NCBI RefSeq assembly: GCF_000739715.2 | Contig: NZ_BBJC02000006.1 | Span: forward strand, 62,001 to 126,000 | Source of the DNA: Falsirhodobacter sp. alg1 | GTDB taxonomy: Bacteria > Pseudomonadota > Alphaproteobacteria > Rhodobacterales > Rhodobacteraceae | Direction: 5' to 3' | Length of the DNA: 64,000 bases | Part shown: positions 1 to 9,006 of the stretch, piece by piece | Layout: each line of letters opens with the position of its first letter | Position numbering within the stretch: position 1 is the stretch's first letter | Program-made: the position numbers and the translations under genes | Notes under the pieces: generated by a model | Seen by the model: the letters and a program-made list of their open reading frames with translations, nothing else | What the model was told of the DNA's origin: nothing | The model's database searches: none

Positions 1-1436
1 GCATCATAGGCCGGGTCATCCGCCAGATTGCAAAGCTCGTTAGGATCGGTCTGGCAGTCGAACAATTCCCATTCGGGCGGTTCTGGCCCGTCATTCGCCC
101 CGATCTGGCCAAGCGACGCGTTATACCAGTAGATCAGCTTGTAGCGCGCTCCGCGGATGCCGTAATGCGCAAAGGCATTGTGATGTTCGTCCTTGTGCAT
201 CCAGTAGCGGTGATATGCGATGTCCTGCCAATCCGCACCGGCCTCGCCCTTCCAAAGGGGGGCAAGGCTGACACCCTGCATGTAGCTCGGGATCGTGACA
301 CCCGCAAAATCCAGAAACGTCGGGGCAAAATCCACGTTGCACGCCACGCCTGTGCCGATGCTGCCTGCCTTGATGGCCCGGGGGTAGCGTACAAGAAACG
401 GCATCTGCATGCTTTCTTCGTACATGAACCGCTTGTCGAACCACCCATGTTCCCCAAGGAAAAACCCCTGGTCGGATGTGTAGATCACGATCGTGTCGTC
501 GGTCAGCCCGTTGCTGTCGAGATAGGCCAGAAGCCGTCCGACATTGTCATCAATTCCCGCAATCGTGCGCAGATACCGCTTGATGTAGCGTTGGTACTTG
601 AACAGGTCGAGATCGCGTTTGGTGTCGAAGGTGAACTTCTCCCCCGTTGCCCGGTCCATCAGCTCCAGACCTTCATGACTGTCGGGGACCTTGCGCATGG
701 TTGATCCGGGGCCGTCGGGTTCGCCCAGTTCGCCACCGCCTTCGGGCATGACGAGCCCCAGATCAAGGTAGCTCAGATCCTGACGCACGCGCATCCTGGC
801 TGCCCCCGCCGCTGCCGCGCGGTTGGAATAATCGTCATCATAGGTTTCGGGAACGGGCAGATCATCCGTATACAGATCATTGTAGCGCGGATGCGGGACA
901 AACGGACGGTGCGGCGCCTTGTGGTGGCACATCATGAAAAACGGCCGGGACGTATCGCGGTTTTCCAGAAACCCGATGCATTTGTCGGTGATGATATCCG
1001 TGGCATACCCCTTCTCCACGGTTTCCCCCTCTGGCCCGATCATCACCGGATCGAAATATTCGCCCTGACCCGGCACGACCGACCATTCGTCAAACCCCGT
1101 CGGCTGATGTGCGGCCCCCTCGCCCAGATGCCACTTGCCGAAGATCGCGGTTTGATACCCCGAACTGCGCAGCGCCTTCGCCACGTTCGGCAGGCGGTTG
1201 TCCAGATGGGTGTGAAGGGTCGTGACCATGTTCACATGGTTATGGGTGCCCGTCAGGATGGCCGCACGAGACGGGGTGCAGATCGAATTCGTCACGTAAC
1301 AATGATCCAGCCGCATTCCTTCCTGCGCCAGACGATCGATGTTCGGTGTCTTGTTCAGGCCGGAGCCATAGGCCGAGATCGCCGATGCTGCGTGATCATC
1401 GGACATGATAAAGATAATGTTGGGGCGGCTCATCAT
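1..1436 (-). CDS. Sulfatase (formylglycine-dependent), C-terminus cut by window edge
   Basis: An alkaline-phosphatase-fold sulfatase predicted to hydrolyse a sulfate ester or sulfamate. About 478 residues are visible and the frame is still open at base 1. The start pair ATG-ATG lies at 1436/1433. The N-terminus PNIIFIMSDDH supplies the metal-binding Asp pair, and the sulfatase signature NSICTPSR places the Cys to be converted to formylglycine at residue 53. The second signature region reads GYQTAIFGKWHLG. There is no signal peptide, so the enzyme is probably cytoplasmic and acts on an imported sulfated compound. It is the last visible gene of the operon with the ROK regulator and SsuABC-like transporter, 63 bases after the binding-protein gene. 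Substrate is unknown; a sulfated amino sugar is plausible from the rest of the region. Confidence 0.9.
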   Translation of the reverse strand, partial: MMSRPNIIFIMSDDHAASAISAYGSGLNKTPNIDRLAQEGMRLDHCYVTNSICTPSRAAILTGTHNHVNMVTTLHTHLDNRLPNVAKALRSSGYQTAIFGKWHLGEGAAHQPTGFDEWSVVPGQGEYFDPVMIGPEGETVEKGYATDIITDKCIGFLENRDTSRPFFMMCHHKAPHRPFVPHPRYNDLYTDDLPVPETYDDDYSNRAAAAGAARMRVRQDLSYLDLGLVMPEGGGELGEPDGPGSTMRKVPDSHEGLELMDRATGEKFTFDTKRDLDLFKYQRYIKRYLRTIAGIDDNVGRLLAYLDSNGLTDDTIVIYTSDQGFFLGEHGWFDKRFMYEESMQMPFLVRYPRAIKAGSIGTGVACNVDFAPTFLDFAGVTIPSYMQGVSLAPLWKGEAGADWQDIAYHRYWMHKDEHHNAFAHYGIRGARYKLIYWYNASLGQIGANDGPEPPEWELFDCQTDPNELCNLADDPAYD

Positions 1437-1459
1437 ATTCTCACTAAAAGGCGGAACGG

Positions 1460-1489
1460 GGGCCGCGCCGGAATGCGGCAGCACGGCCC
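1460..1489 (-). terminator. Hairpin between binding-protein gene and sulfatase
   Basis: Arms GGGCCGTGC and GCGCGGCCC (minus strand) pair over 9 bp with one G-U and an 12-base loop, with no U tract. The position just after a binding-protein stop codon suggests a partial terminator or mRNA-stabilising hairpin rather than full termination. Confidence 0.5.
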
Positions 1490-1499
1490 ATTTCGATTT

Positions 1500-2477
1500 T
1501 CACTCGGCGTAAAGCGCACCGAGATAGAATTCGGACGCGGGCAACGGATTCTCGATCTTGCCAAAGTCCGCATAAAGACCGGCCAGCGTATCGAACCACT
1601 GGTCCACGTGACCTTCCTTGGTCATTTCCACCAGTTCTTCGCTGGAGGGTTGCATCGCCAATGCGGATTCCGTCAGCAGCGGGCCTTTGGGAACATTGAG
1701 GAAAGACGCCGTGATGCCGACGGCCTCCTCGGTATTCTCGCGGCGGAAATCGCCCGCCTCTTTCAGGACGGCGTTCACCTTGCGGATCACCTCCATATTT
1801 TCGGCCATGTCATCGCTGACGATAAAGCTGGAAGGAAAGGCGATTTCAGGAAGGAAATCCTCGTTCTTCTTCAACTCGTTCAGATCGGGTACACGTTTCT
1901 TGATAATGTCCACGAAGGGGTACCACAGGCCCGCCGCATCAATCTGGCCCGAGGAGAATGCCGTCACGATCGTGGCCGGATCCATGTACACCACCTCGAC
2001 ATCGTCAAGCGTCATCCCTGCGGCCTCAAGGGCAAGGCGGGTCAGCATGTCACCCGATGTACCTTCGGGAATGCCGACCTTCTTGCCCTTAAGATCGGCA
2101 ATACTGTCAATTCCGGGCTGGGCAATCACCCGGTCGCTATAGCCGAGGGCGTTGACGGCGATCACCTTGGCCTGACCGCTTGCAGGCAGCCAGAGCGCAC
2201 CGGAACCGATATAGGCAAAATCGAGCGAGCCTGCGCGAAGGGCCTGAACCTGGATCGGGCCGTTGGTAAATACGCTCAGCTTCGCCTCCAGCCCGTGTTT
2301 TGCCCACAGGTCCTGTTCGGTGGCGATTGCCGCAAGGCTGGCACCGTAATAATCCGCGATATACCCCATGCGGATCTGGTCCAGATCGGCGGCATGGGAC
2401 GCGCTGCAGAATGCCGAAGTGGCAAGGGCACCAGCAGCCAAGGCGAGAACGGTTCGTTTCGTGAATTTCATTGTCAT
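1500..2477 (-). CDS. ABC transporter substrate-binding protein, SsuA/TauA/NMT1 type
   Basis: Periplasmic binding protein of 325 aa for an aliphatic sulfonate-, taurine- or sulfate-ester-like ligand. The signal peptide spans residues 1 to about 29 (KFTKRTVLALAAGALATSAF, cleavage near SHA-A). The mature part has the NMT1/ThiY-like pattern, with RMGYIADYYGASLAAI near its start and LKGKKVGIPEGTSGD in the middle. The start is ATG 2477 with a good AAAGGGGAA ribosome site. Downstream of the ATPase and permease genes in the same direction and directly before the sulfatase, it recalls the aryl- or alkyl-sulfate importers (AtsRBC) of sulfur-scavenging bacteria. The ligand is inferred only. Confidence 0.88.
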   Translation of the reverse strand: MTMKFTKRTVLALAAGALATSAFCSASHAADLDQIRMGYIADYYGASLAAIATEQDLWAKHGLEAKLSVFTNGPIQVQALRAGSLDFAYIGSGALWLPASGQAKVIAVNALGYSDRVIAQPGIDSIADLKGKKVGIPEGTSGDMLTRLALEAAGMTLDDVEVVYMDPATIVTAFSSGQIDAAGLWYPFVDIIKKRVPDLNELKKNEDFLPEIAFPSSFIVSDDMAENMEVIRKVNAVLKEAGDFRRENTEEAVGITASFLNVPKGPLLTESALAMQPSSEELVEMTKEGHVDQWFDTLAGLYADFGKIENPLPASEFYLGALYAE

Positions 2478-2494
2478 TTCCCCTTTGTTGGACG

Positions 2495-3274
2495 TTATGC
2501 AGCCTGATCGTCACGGTGATAGACCGCGCGCCAGACCTTGTTTCGCAGTGTGATGAATTCCGGTGACAACCGGACCTCGTCGTTTCGCGGGAACGGCAGA
2601 TCAACCTCGATGATTTCCTGCAAACGCCCCGGATTGGCGGCCAGAACGATCACGCGATGCGCGATATAGACCGCCTCGTCGACATCATGGGTAATGAACA
2701 TCACCGTGCGTTTGTCCCTGGACCATGTATCCAGCAGCTGGTTCTGCAATTTCACCCGTGTCAGCGCATCAAGTGCCCCGAAGGGTTCGTCCATCAGCAG
2801 CACGCTCGGGTTCACTGCATAGGCCCGGGCAATGGCGCATCTTTGCTTCATCCCCCCCGACAGGGTTTTCGGATAGGCATCGGCAAATGCCTTCAGCCCC
2901 ACCAGATCAAGATAATGGAGCGCGCGCGTTTCGCGGTCCTTCTTGCCGACCCCCTGGATCCTGAGCCCGAATTCGACATTCTCGCGGACGGTCAGCCACG
3001 GAAACAGGGCGTACTGCTGAAAGATGACACCCCGTTCCGGCCCCGGACCATTCACCAGCTTTCCATCCACCCGACACTCACCCGAGCTGACATCCGTCAG
3101 CCCCGCGACGATGTTCATCGCGGTGGATTTGCCACAGCCGGACGGGCCGACAACCGTCACGATTTCCCCGTCGCGGATCTGCAGGTCAAGGTTGTCGATG
3201 GCGGTGAACAGGCTGGCCCCTTCGCCAAAGGTTTTCCGAAGGTTGCGGAATTCGATTTTCGGTGCAGATGTCAT
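2495..3274 (-). CDS. ABC transporter ATP-binding protein, SsuB/TauB type
   Basis: ATPase of the importer, 259 aa. Walker [10 protein letters not shown] is at about residues 43-51, the Q-loop at FQQYALFPW, the signature LSGGMKQR at about 138-145 and Walker B VLLMDEP at about 159-165. The MKQR variant of the signature and the C-terminal stretch ending LPFPRNDEVR are typical of the nitrate/sulfonate/taurine family. It lies 4 bases after the permease gene and 17 bases before the binding protein, so the three are co-transcribed. Confidence 0.93.
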   Translation of the reverse strand: MTSAPKIEFRNLRKTFGEGASLFTAIDNLDLQIRDGEIVTVVGPSGCGKSTAMNIVAGLTDVSSGECRVDGKLVNGPGPERGVIFQQYALFPWLTVRENVEFGLRIQGVGKKDRETRALHYLDLVGLKAFADAYPKTLSGGMKQRCAIARAYAVNPSVLLMDEPFGALDALTRVKLQNQLLDTWSRDKRTVMFITHDVDEAVYIAHRVIVLAANPGRLQEIIEVDLPFPRNDEVRLSPEFITLRNKVWRAVYHRDDQAA

Positions 3275-3278
3275 AGCC

Positions 3279-4073
3279 TCAGACCCTTTCCTGCCAGTGT
3301 GTCAACCGATCCTCGGCCCAGACGACGATGCGGTCCATCACCAGCCCCAGAATGCCGATGGCGATCAGGCTGACAAAGATCGTCGGCAGTTCGTAATAAA
3401 GCTGTGCCTGCTGCATCCGGAACCCGAGCCCGGATTGGGCCGCGATCAGTTCCGCGGCCACCACCGTGGCCCAGGCAGAGCCAAGACCGATGCGGAAGCC
3501 GACAAGGATGAACGGCGTAGAGGCAGGGATCACCACCCGCGTGAATATGACGCCGTCCTTTGCCCCCAGCACCCGCGCGGCATTGATGTAGGTTTTATCG
3601 ACGCTGACCACCCCCTGATAGGTCGAGACGACCGATGACAGGAATGCCGCAAGGAAGATCACGAAGATCTTCGGCTTTTCATCGATTCCGAGGGTGACAA
3701 TGGCCAGCGGGATGATCGCAAGCGGCGGAATGACCCTGAAGAACTGGATCCACGGATCGATGAACCCGCGGGCAATCGGGTACCAGCCCATCAGGAACCC
3801 GACAGGAACCGCAAGAATGGACCCGAGAGCAAAGCCGATCAGCACGCGCCGCAGGGACGCATACATATCTGCAAAGAGTTGCCCGCTCAGGGCCAGTTCC
3901 GCGAACCTTTGCAGCACGGCGAAGGGGCTGGGCAATTCGGACATTCCGGATTTTGTGGCCCACCACCACAGCCCTATGCCCAGAATGAAAGAGATCGTGC
4001 CATAGATCAGCGGGCTCGATTTTCCGAGCTTGCGTTTCCAGGTGGTTGCTGTGGTGCCACTGACTGCCGTCAT
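3279..4073 (-). CDS. ABC transporter permease, SsuC/TauC type
   Basis: Inner-membrane subunit of the importer, 264 aa with about six hydrophobic segments. The BPD_transp_1 fold is recognisable from [20 protein letters not shown] and from the cytoplasmic EAA-type loop around [21 protein letters not shown], which contacts the ATPase. The start ATG 4073 lies 31 bases after the ROK regulator gene, so regulator and transporter probably share one transcript. Confidence 0.92.
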   Translation of the reverse strand: MTAVSGTTATTWKRKLGKSSPLIYGTISFILGIGLWWWATKSGMSELPSPFAVLQRFAELALSGQLFADMYASLRRVLIGFALGSILAVPVGFLMGWYPIARGFIDPWIQFFRVIPPLAIIPLAIVTLGIDEKPKIFVIFLAAFLSSVVSTYQGVVSVDKTYINAARVLGAKDGVIFTRVVIPASTPFILVGFRIGLGSAWATVVAAELIAAQSGLGFRMQQAQLYYELPTIFVSLIAIGILGLVMDRIVVWAEDRLTHWQERV

Positions 4074-4103
4074 CGGATCGCTTCCCTGTCTGGTCTGGTA
4101 TTT

Positions 4104-5261
4104 TCACGCCCGGCGCTTGTTGCGGGCGGGCTTGGCGAGGGCTGCCACCGGCCCCTGTTCGTAAAAGAATTTCTCGAATGCGATACTGGCCGCACCCTTC
4201 ACCCCCACGGGTTCGGACAGGCCGGGTTTGCCGATCTGCAGGTTCCGGCGCAGGTGCGGCATCACCCTGTGCGGCAGATCGGCTTCGAGCGCCGCCACAA
4301 AGGCATCGGGTGCCTCGGTCAGCAGCCCGCCCAGAATGATCCGCTGGGGGGCCAGCAGTGTTATCGACGTGGAAAATGCCTGCAGGATGTATTCGTAGAT
4401 TTTCGGCCATTCCGCAGAGGCCATCGCCGCCGCGAACATATCCGCAGGCGTTGTGGCCCCGGCGGGGGCCAGCGCCTTCAACCCGCGTTCGGAGAAGAAA
4501 ACCTCCAGACAGCCCTCGCCACCGCAGATGCATCGCGGGCCGCCCGGTTCCACCGCAAGGTGGCCCAGCTCCACGGGGCCGCGGCGTCCGCCAGAACCGG
4601 GCTGGGCAAAGCCACCGCCTGTTCCCTTGTCCACCAGCACATACAGGATGCTGTCGGTCGGTCCGGTTCTGGTATAGATCGCCTCGGCCATGGCCATGGC
4701 GGTTGCGTTGTGTTCGACCGTTGCCGGCAGGCCAAGCGCTTCCTCGAAGGCATCGGCAAAGGCGATATCGTTCCAGCCGGAAATGACCGAACTTGTACTC
4801 CCCCTCTTTGCGCCATCGACCCCGCCCGGCAGGCCGATGCCCACGCCCACCAGTTTCGACATCGGCAGCCCGCTTGCCAGCACCGCCCGCCGGACCAACC
4901 CGATCGTGCGCTGAATGACATCATCCACGGGTGTATCCAGATCGAATTCGAAGCTCTGCATTTCCGTTAGCCCGAGGCCAAGATCGGACAGCGCCAGATT
5001 GACTTTTCCCGCGCCCATGTGAACCGCAACCGCCGCGCAGGCATCATTGCGCAATGCCACCCGGACCGGGGGGCGGCCCATGGTCTGGCTGTGGGGCCCG
5101 CTCAGATCCTCGATCAGGCCCGATTGCACCATGCGTGCCGTCAGTTTCGTGACACTCGCCGAGGATAACCCCGTGATGCGTGCCAGATCGGCGCGGGACA
5201 TTGCCCCGCCGTCCCGCAACTGCATCAAGATCTCACCAGTGCCGCTTCGCATGGAATCCAC
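4104..5261 (-). CDS. ROK family transcriptional regulator
   Basis: A 385-aa NagC/Mlc-type regulator. The N-terminal winged helix (about residues 7-52, with SRADLARITGLSSASVTKL) is followed by the ROK domain. The ROK domain keeps a glycine-rich sugar-binding part (GVGIGLPGGVDG), HNATAMA, and the zinc motif CICGGEGCLE. It heads the importer-sulfatase operon and so most likely controls it in response to a sugar ligand. Two starts are possible: GTG 5261 (AAGGAA upstream) or ATG 5252 (AAGG upstream); the choice changes only three residues. Confidence 0.9.
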   Translation of the reverse strand: MDSMRSGTGEILMQLRDGGAMSRADLARITGLSSASVTKLTARMVQSGLIEDLSGPHSQTMGRPPVRVALRNDACAAVAVHMGAGKVNLALSDLGLGLTEMQSFEFDLDTPVDDVIQRTIGLVRRAVLASGLPMSKLVGVGIGLPGGVDGAKRGSTSSVISGWNDIAFADAFEEALGLPATVEHNATAMAMAEAIYTRTGPTDSILYVLVDKGTGGGFAQPGSGGRRGPVELGHLAVEPGGPRCICGGEGCLEVFFSERGLKALAPAGATTPADMFAAAMASAEWPKIYEYILQAFSTSITLLAPQRIILGGLLTEAPDAFVAALEADLPHRVMPHLRRNLQIGKPGLSEPVGVKGAASIAFEKFFYEQGPVAALAKPARNKRRA

Positions 5262-5274
5262 CTTACTTTCCTTA

Positions 5275-5314
5275 CCAAGTTAACTAAGTGGAAATATGCG
5301 TCAACACTTTAGTT
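5275..5314. promoter_or_regulatory. Putative operator in front of ROK regulator
   Basis: An AGTTAACT palindrome at 5274-5281 overlaps an imperfect inverted repeat, AACTAAGTG at 5282-5290 against CACTTTAGTT at 5305-5314. It lies 20-50 bases upstream of the first ROK gene, where an autoregulatory site would be expected. Inference from position and symmetry only. Confidence 0.35.
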
Positions 5315-5587
5315 TTTGCGTAAATTGCGCCCTGTATCGGCGCAGCTCGGCGGCAAAACCGGGCGGAATGCAAACACCCGTGCGATCTCTTCCTCGGCTG
5401 ACAGCGCCGAAACCGGAGCCTGACCGCAGCGTGATCGTTTGCGTGATTTCCCCTTCGCCTCACGGCAAACAAGAATGGCATTGCCTCCCGGCAGAGGTGG
5501 CAGCAAAGTGCATCGCAGACAGGTGCGAGCATCGCGACGCGCCCCAGATGCAATCCGGTTTCTGCCCTCCCGCGCCTGCCCTCCGCC

Positions 5588-5616
5588 AATAAATAATTCC
5601 AATTGATTTATTTATT
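5588..5616. promoter_or_regulatory. AT-rich inverted repeat, candidate ROK operator
   Basis: Arms AATAAATAA (5588-5596) and TTATTTATT (5608-5616) are perfect 9-bp complements around an 11-base centre. This resembles the AT-rich palindromes bound by NagC/Mlc-type regulators. It sits 38 bases before the start of the second ROK gene within otherwise GC-rich sequence. The intergenic stretch 5262-5653 holds no gene that I can support. Confidence 0.5.
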
Positions 5617-5653
5617 TTTGCCTTTAGCTTGGCCGCCAGTGGAGGAAGATCAT

Positions 5654-6826
5654 ATGGACGGAAGCGAAATTCGCACCCTTGGGGGGGGCGTCAATCACGT
5701 GGGTGCAAGGGCGCATAACGAACGGCTGATCCTGTCAACGATCCAGCGCCACGGCGAATTGCCGGGAATGGAAATTGCCAGGCTGACCAGACTGACCGCG
5801 CAAACAGTATCCAACATCCTGAAGAAGCTGGAGAATGACGGCCTTCTTCTGCGCGGAGAACCGAACCGTGGGCGCATCGGCAAACCCTCGGTGCCGATGG
5901 CCATAAACCCGGATGGTGCACTGTCGTTCGGGCTGAAGATCGGGCGCCGGTCGGCGGATCTGATGGTGATGAACATGCGCGGCGAGGTGCTGGCCGAAGA
6001 GCAGACCACCTACCGCTATCCGATGCCGGACGCGCTGTTTCGCTATCTCGGCGCAGGAATGGAACGCCTGTCGCGCGGGCTGAGCGATCTGCAGAAATCC
6101 CGGATCTGCGGCATCGGCATTGCTGCCCCCGCCGAAATCTGGAGCTGGACCGAGGCGCTGGACGCCCCCGCCAGCTTTTCGATCTGGCGCGAGACGGACA
6201 TTCAGACCGAAGTGGCACGTATTACCGATCTGCCGCTGACGATCCAGAACGATGGCACCGCCGCCTGTCGTGCCGAACATCTGTTCGGACGCGGGCGAGA
6301 GTTCTCGGATTACGCCTATTTCTTCATTGGCTCTTTCGTCGGCGGCGGTGTCGCACTGGCGTCAAAGGTGGTCATGGGGGGTAAGGGAAACGCGGGCGCC
6401 TTCGGTTCCTTGCGCGTGCCGGGGCCTGACGGGGCCGAGGTGCAGCTTCTGGATGCGGCCTCTTTGTACCTGCTGGAAAACGCCATAATACGGGACGGTC
6501 TGGATGCCTCGGCGCTATGGACCCGCCCGCAGGACTGGAGCGCCTTCGAGGTGCAGCTGGGTCCGTGGATCGAAACCACGGCCCGCGCGCTGGCCCATGC
6601 CATCCGGTCCATCGGTGCGGTAATGGATTTCGAGGCCGTGCTGATCGGCGGGGCCATGCCCGAAGACATCCGGGCCCGCATCGTGGCCCGCACCACGGCA
6701 GCGCTGGCCCAGCTCGATACCCGCGGACTGATCCCGCCGCCCCCGCAGACAGCCCGCGTCGGCGCCAATGCGCGTACGCTGGGGGCCGCCTATGGCCCCG
6801 TATTTGATCGCTATTTCCTGCAATAA
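5654..6826 (+). CDS. ROK family transcriptional regulator lacking the zinc motif
   Basis: A 390-aa regulator. The winged HTH spans about residues 18-72 (GMEIARLTRLTAQTVSNILKKL) and is followed by an actin-like ROK domain. ATG 5654 was chosen because GGAGGAAG lies 6 bases upstream; the frame is open further upstream but without a ribosome site. The usual CxCGxxGCxE zinc cluster is absent: the equivalent region reads KGNAGAFGSLRVPGPDG. This subtype occurs in alphaproteobacterial sugar loci. The gene is two bases from a FucP-like symporter, which it presumably regulates, and is divergent from the first ROK operon. Confidence 0.88.
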   Translation: MDGSEIRTLGGGVNHVGARAHNERLILSTIQRHGELPGMEIARLTRLTAQTVSNILKKLENDGLLLRGEPNRGRIGKPSVPMAINPDGALSFGLKIGRRSADLMVMNMRGEVLAEEQTTYRYPMPDALFRYLGAGMERLSRGLSDLQKSRICGIGIAAPAEIWSWTEALDAPASFSIWRETDIQTEVARITDLPLTIQNDGTAACRAEHLFGRGREFSDYAYFFIGSFVGGGVALASKVVMGGKGNAGAFGSLRVPGPDGAEVQLLDAASLYLLENAIIRDGLDASALWTRPQDWSAFEVQLGPWIETTARALAHAIRSIGAVMDFEAVLIGGAMPEDIRARIVARTTAALAQLDTRGLIPPPPQTARVGANARTLGAAYGPVFDRYFLQ

Positions 6827-6828
6827 GC

Positions 6829-8145
6829 GTGTCAGAACCCAAGAATATGAGTGTATCCATGAACGAACGGCCCACATTTGTAGCGCGGGGCATGCGGCTT
6901 CCCTTCATACTTCTGGTCGCCTGCTTTACCGCCTGGGGCATTGCCGCAAATATGACCGACCCGCTGGTGCAGGTCTTCTCACGCATCTTTTCCATGAGCA
7001 CCTTTCAGGCCTCGCTGGTGCAATTTGCCTATTACGGTGCCTATTTCCTGCTGGCGTTACCTGCCGCATTCATCAACCGCCACTACAGCTACAAGACCGG
7101 GCTGCTGACCGGTCTGGGGCTGGCAATATTCGGCGCGTTCCTGTTCTATCCGGCCAGTCAGGTAATGACCTACGGCTTTTTCCTGGCTGCGCTGTTCTGT
7201 CTTGCGGGCGGATTGTCGATCCTTGAAACCTCGGCGAACCCCTTCGTCATCTCCATGGGCCCCGAAGCCACGGCCACCCGCCGGCTGAACCTCGCACAGG
7301 CCTTCAACCCAGTGGGCACCAATATCGGCGTGCTGCTTTCGGCCACATGGATACTCCCGAACCTCAATCCCGCAACCGATGCCGAACGGGCCGCCATGCC
7401 CACGGCCCAGCTGGAGGCGATCCGGCAATCGGAGCTTTCCGCCGTCATGGGCCCCTATGTGGGGCTGGCGTTCGTGCTGCTGGCGATCTGGGTGGTCATC
7501 GCCTTCAAACGCATGCCAAGGCAGGCCGAACGGCATCAGGATACGGTCGGTCGCGGCTTTGGCGATGCGCTCGGGAGGCTTGTCCGCAACCGGCACTATG
7601 CGTTCGGCGTCATTGCCCAGTTCTTCAATGTCGCAGCACAGACCTGCACCTGGACGTTCACCATCCAATATGTGATCGGCGCGATCGGCGGCACCGAGGC
7701 GCAGGCGGGCTGGTACTTGCAGGCCAGCCTCATCCTGTTTCTGGTGGCACGGTTTGTAATGGTCGGCCTGATGACATTGATCCGTCCGTCGCGGCTGCTG
7801 TGTGCGATGGCGGCGCTTGGCGTGGCGCTTTGCCTGTTCGCCGCCAGCGTGCCCACCCTTGCGGGGATCTGGGCGGTTCTGGCGCTATCGGCCTGCCTGT
7901 CGCTGATGTTCCCCACAATCTATGGCATCGCGCTGCAGGGATTGGGCGATGACACCAAATTCGGGGCAGCCGGACTGGTCATGGCCATCGCGGGCGGCGC
8001 TGTCATGCCCATGGTTCAGGGGGCGGTACTGGACCAGTTCGGGGCCGCGCTTTCGTTCCTTGTACCCGCTGCCTGCTTCGGCGTTGTTGTTGCCTACGGG
8101 ATATTCGACCTCTCGTCCGAGCGTCGGCGGCACCACGGCCATTGA
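6829..8145 (+). CDS. MFS sugar symporter, FucP/GluP-like
   Basis: Major facilitator of 438 aa with about 12 transmembrane segments. It resembles the FucP group (fucose/glucose/galactose-type proton symporters): PLVQVFSRIFSMSTFQASL and FAYYGAYFLLALPAAF in the first helices, and ETSANPFVISMGP with LNLAQAFNPVGTNIG, both FHS-family hallmarks. GTG 6829 follows the ROK stop by 2 bases; ATG 6847 or 6859 are alternatives. The substrate is probably a free hexose, deoxyhexose or amino sugar. Coupling to the ROK gene indicates sugar-responsive expression. Confidence 0.88.
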   Translation: MSEPKNMSVSMNERPTFVARGMRLPFILLVACFTAWGIAANMTDPLVQVFSRIFSMSTFQASLVQFAYYGAYFLLALPAAFINRHYSYKTGLLTGLGLAIFGAFLFYPASQVMTYGFFLAALFCLAGGLSILETSANPFVISMGPEATATRRLNLAQAFNPVGTNIGVLLSATWILPNLNPATDAERAAMPTAQLEAIRQSELSAVMGPYVGLAFVLLAIWVVIAFKRMPRQAERHQDTVGRGFGDALGRLVRNRHYAFGVIAQFFNVAAQTCTWTFTIQYVIGAIGGTEAQAGWYLQASLILFLVARFVMVGLMTLIRPSRLLCAMAALGVALCLFAASVPTLAGIWAVLALSACLSLMFPTIYGIALQGLGDDTKFGAAGLVMAIAGGAVMPMVQGAVLDQFGAALSFLVPAACFGVVVAYGIFDLSSERRRHHGH

Positions 8146-8190
8146 TCCGGACGGTTGCCGCCCTGCAGCATCGCCAGTCATAACATCCAC

Positions 8191-8220
8191 AAAGCGCCCG
8201 GTCCAACTCCGGGTGCTTTT
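8191..8220 (+). terminator. Intrinsic terminator after the MFS gene
   Basis: AAAGCGCCCGG (8191-8201) pairs with CCGGGTGCTTT (8209-8219) over 11 bp with one G-U, loop of 7, followed by T residues. It ends the ROK-MFS operon. The rest of 8146-8488 is AT-rich promoter-like sequence with a GCCAA-aaa-TTGGC palindrome at 8296-8308 and no gene. Confidence 0.8.
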
Positions 8221-8295
8221 GTCATTATACTTTATGAAAATCCGGCATGCAGCATGTGTTTGCATGTCCGTAGCTTCTTGCCTCGATCATCCACC

Positions 8296-8308
8296 GCCAA
8301 AAATTGGC
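8296..8308. promoter_or_regulatory. Small palindrome upstream of dehydrogenase operon
   Basis: GCCAA and TTGGC separated by AAA, about 180 bases before the dehydrogenase small-subunit start. Possible operator; no regulator is assigned. Confidence 0.25.
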
Positions 8309-8488
8309 ATTTGAATCCCATGAAACATGATCTAGGTTATTATTTTATCCAAACACTTTATTAACACGCCCATTTCGAACCCCGCCAGCACTTCAATTAC
8401 CGCCCCGCACGCTAGGGATCAGCGCGACCACCGAACCGCATGGTCCCGCGCTGACAGGACCCGAGATAGACAGAGTCAGGATCGCATA

Positions 8489-8998
8489 ATGCCAGCCACA
8501 CTCTCTTTGACACGCCGCAGCTTTCTGGGCACCTCGGCCATCGGGATGTTCCTTGCCGCGCTTCCACGACAGATGCGCGCCGAAGATGCAGGGCAGTTGG
8601 CCGGGTTCATGACACTTTCATCCTTTGTGACCGGCCATCAGGCGCTGGCCCCCCGCACCGGCCAAGGGCTGTGGAACGGGCTTTGCACTGCACACCCCAA
8701 CTTCGCGCAACAGGCAGGGGCATTGGCAAACCGTATCGCCAGCGATCGCCTTGCCGATGTGGAGGCACTTGCGGATGCGCTGCAAGGGGATGCGCTGCAT
8801 GACACGCTGCTGGCCATTGTTGCGGCGTGGTATTCGGGCGTTACGGCGACGGGAAGCGATGCCATTGTCCATACCTTTGACAGGGCGCTGATGTATCAGC
8901 CCGCGCGTGATGCCGTGCCCATTCCCACTTATGCGCTGAACGGCCCGAACTGGTGGACGGTTGCGCCGCCTGCCCTGTCCGACATGCCCGCGCTCTGA
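8489..8998 (+). CDS. Tat-exported small subunit of membrane-bound sugar dehydrogenase
   Basis: A 169-aa protein beginning with a twin-arginine signal (TRRSFLGTSAIGMFLAALP, residues 7-25). Size, Tat leader and position before a triheme cytochrome c and a GMC flavoprotein match the gamma/small subunit of sorbitol, gluconate or FAD-glucose dehydrogenase complexes. In those systems the small subunit carries the folded flavoprotein through the Tat pathway. First gene of the 8489-13469 operon, ending 8 bases before the cytochrome start. Confidence 0.8.
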   Translation: MPATLSLTRRSFLGTSAIGMFLAALPRQMRAEDAGQLAGFMTLSSFVTGHQALAPRTGQGLWNGLCTAHPNFAQQAGALANRIASDRLADVEALADALQGDALHDTLLAIVAAWYSGVTATGSDAIVHTFDRALMYQPARDAVPIPTYALNGPNWWTVAPPALSDMPAL

Positions 8999-9006
8999 AG
9001 GCCCCC

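Noticed and set aside
891-2507. Open frame of 538 codons on the plus strand
   Set aside because: It lies opposite the sulfatase and binding-protein genes, has no family features and is rich in His/Arg/Gly, as expected for an antisense frame of GC-rich genes.
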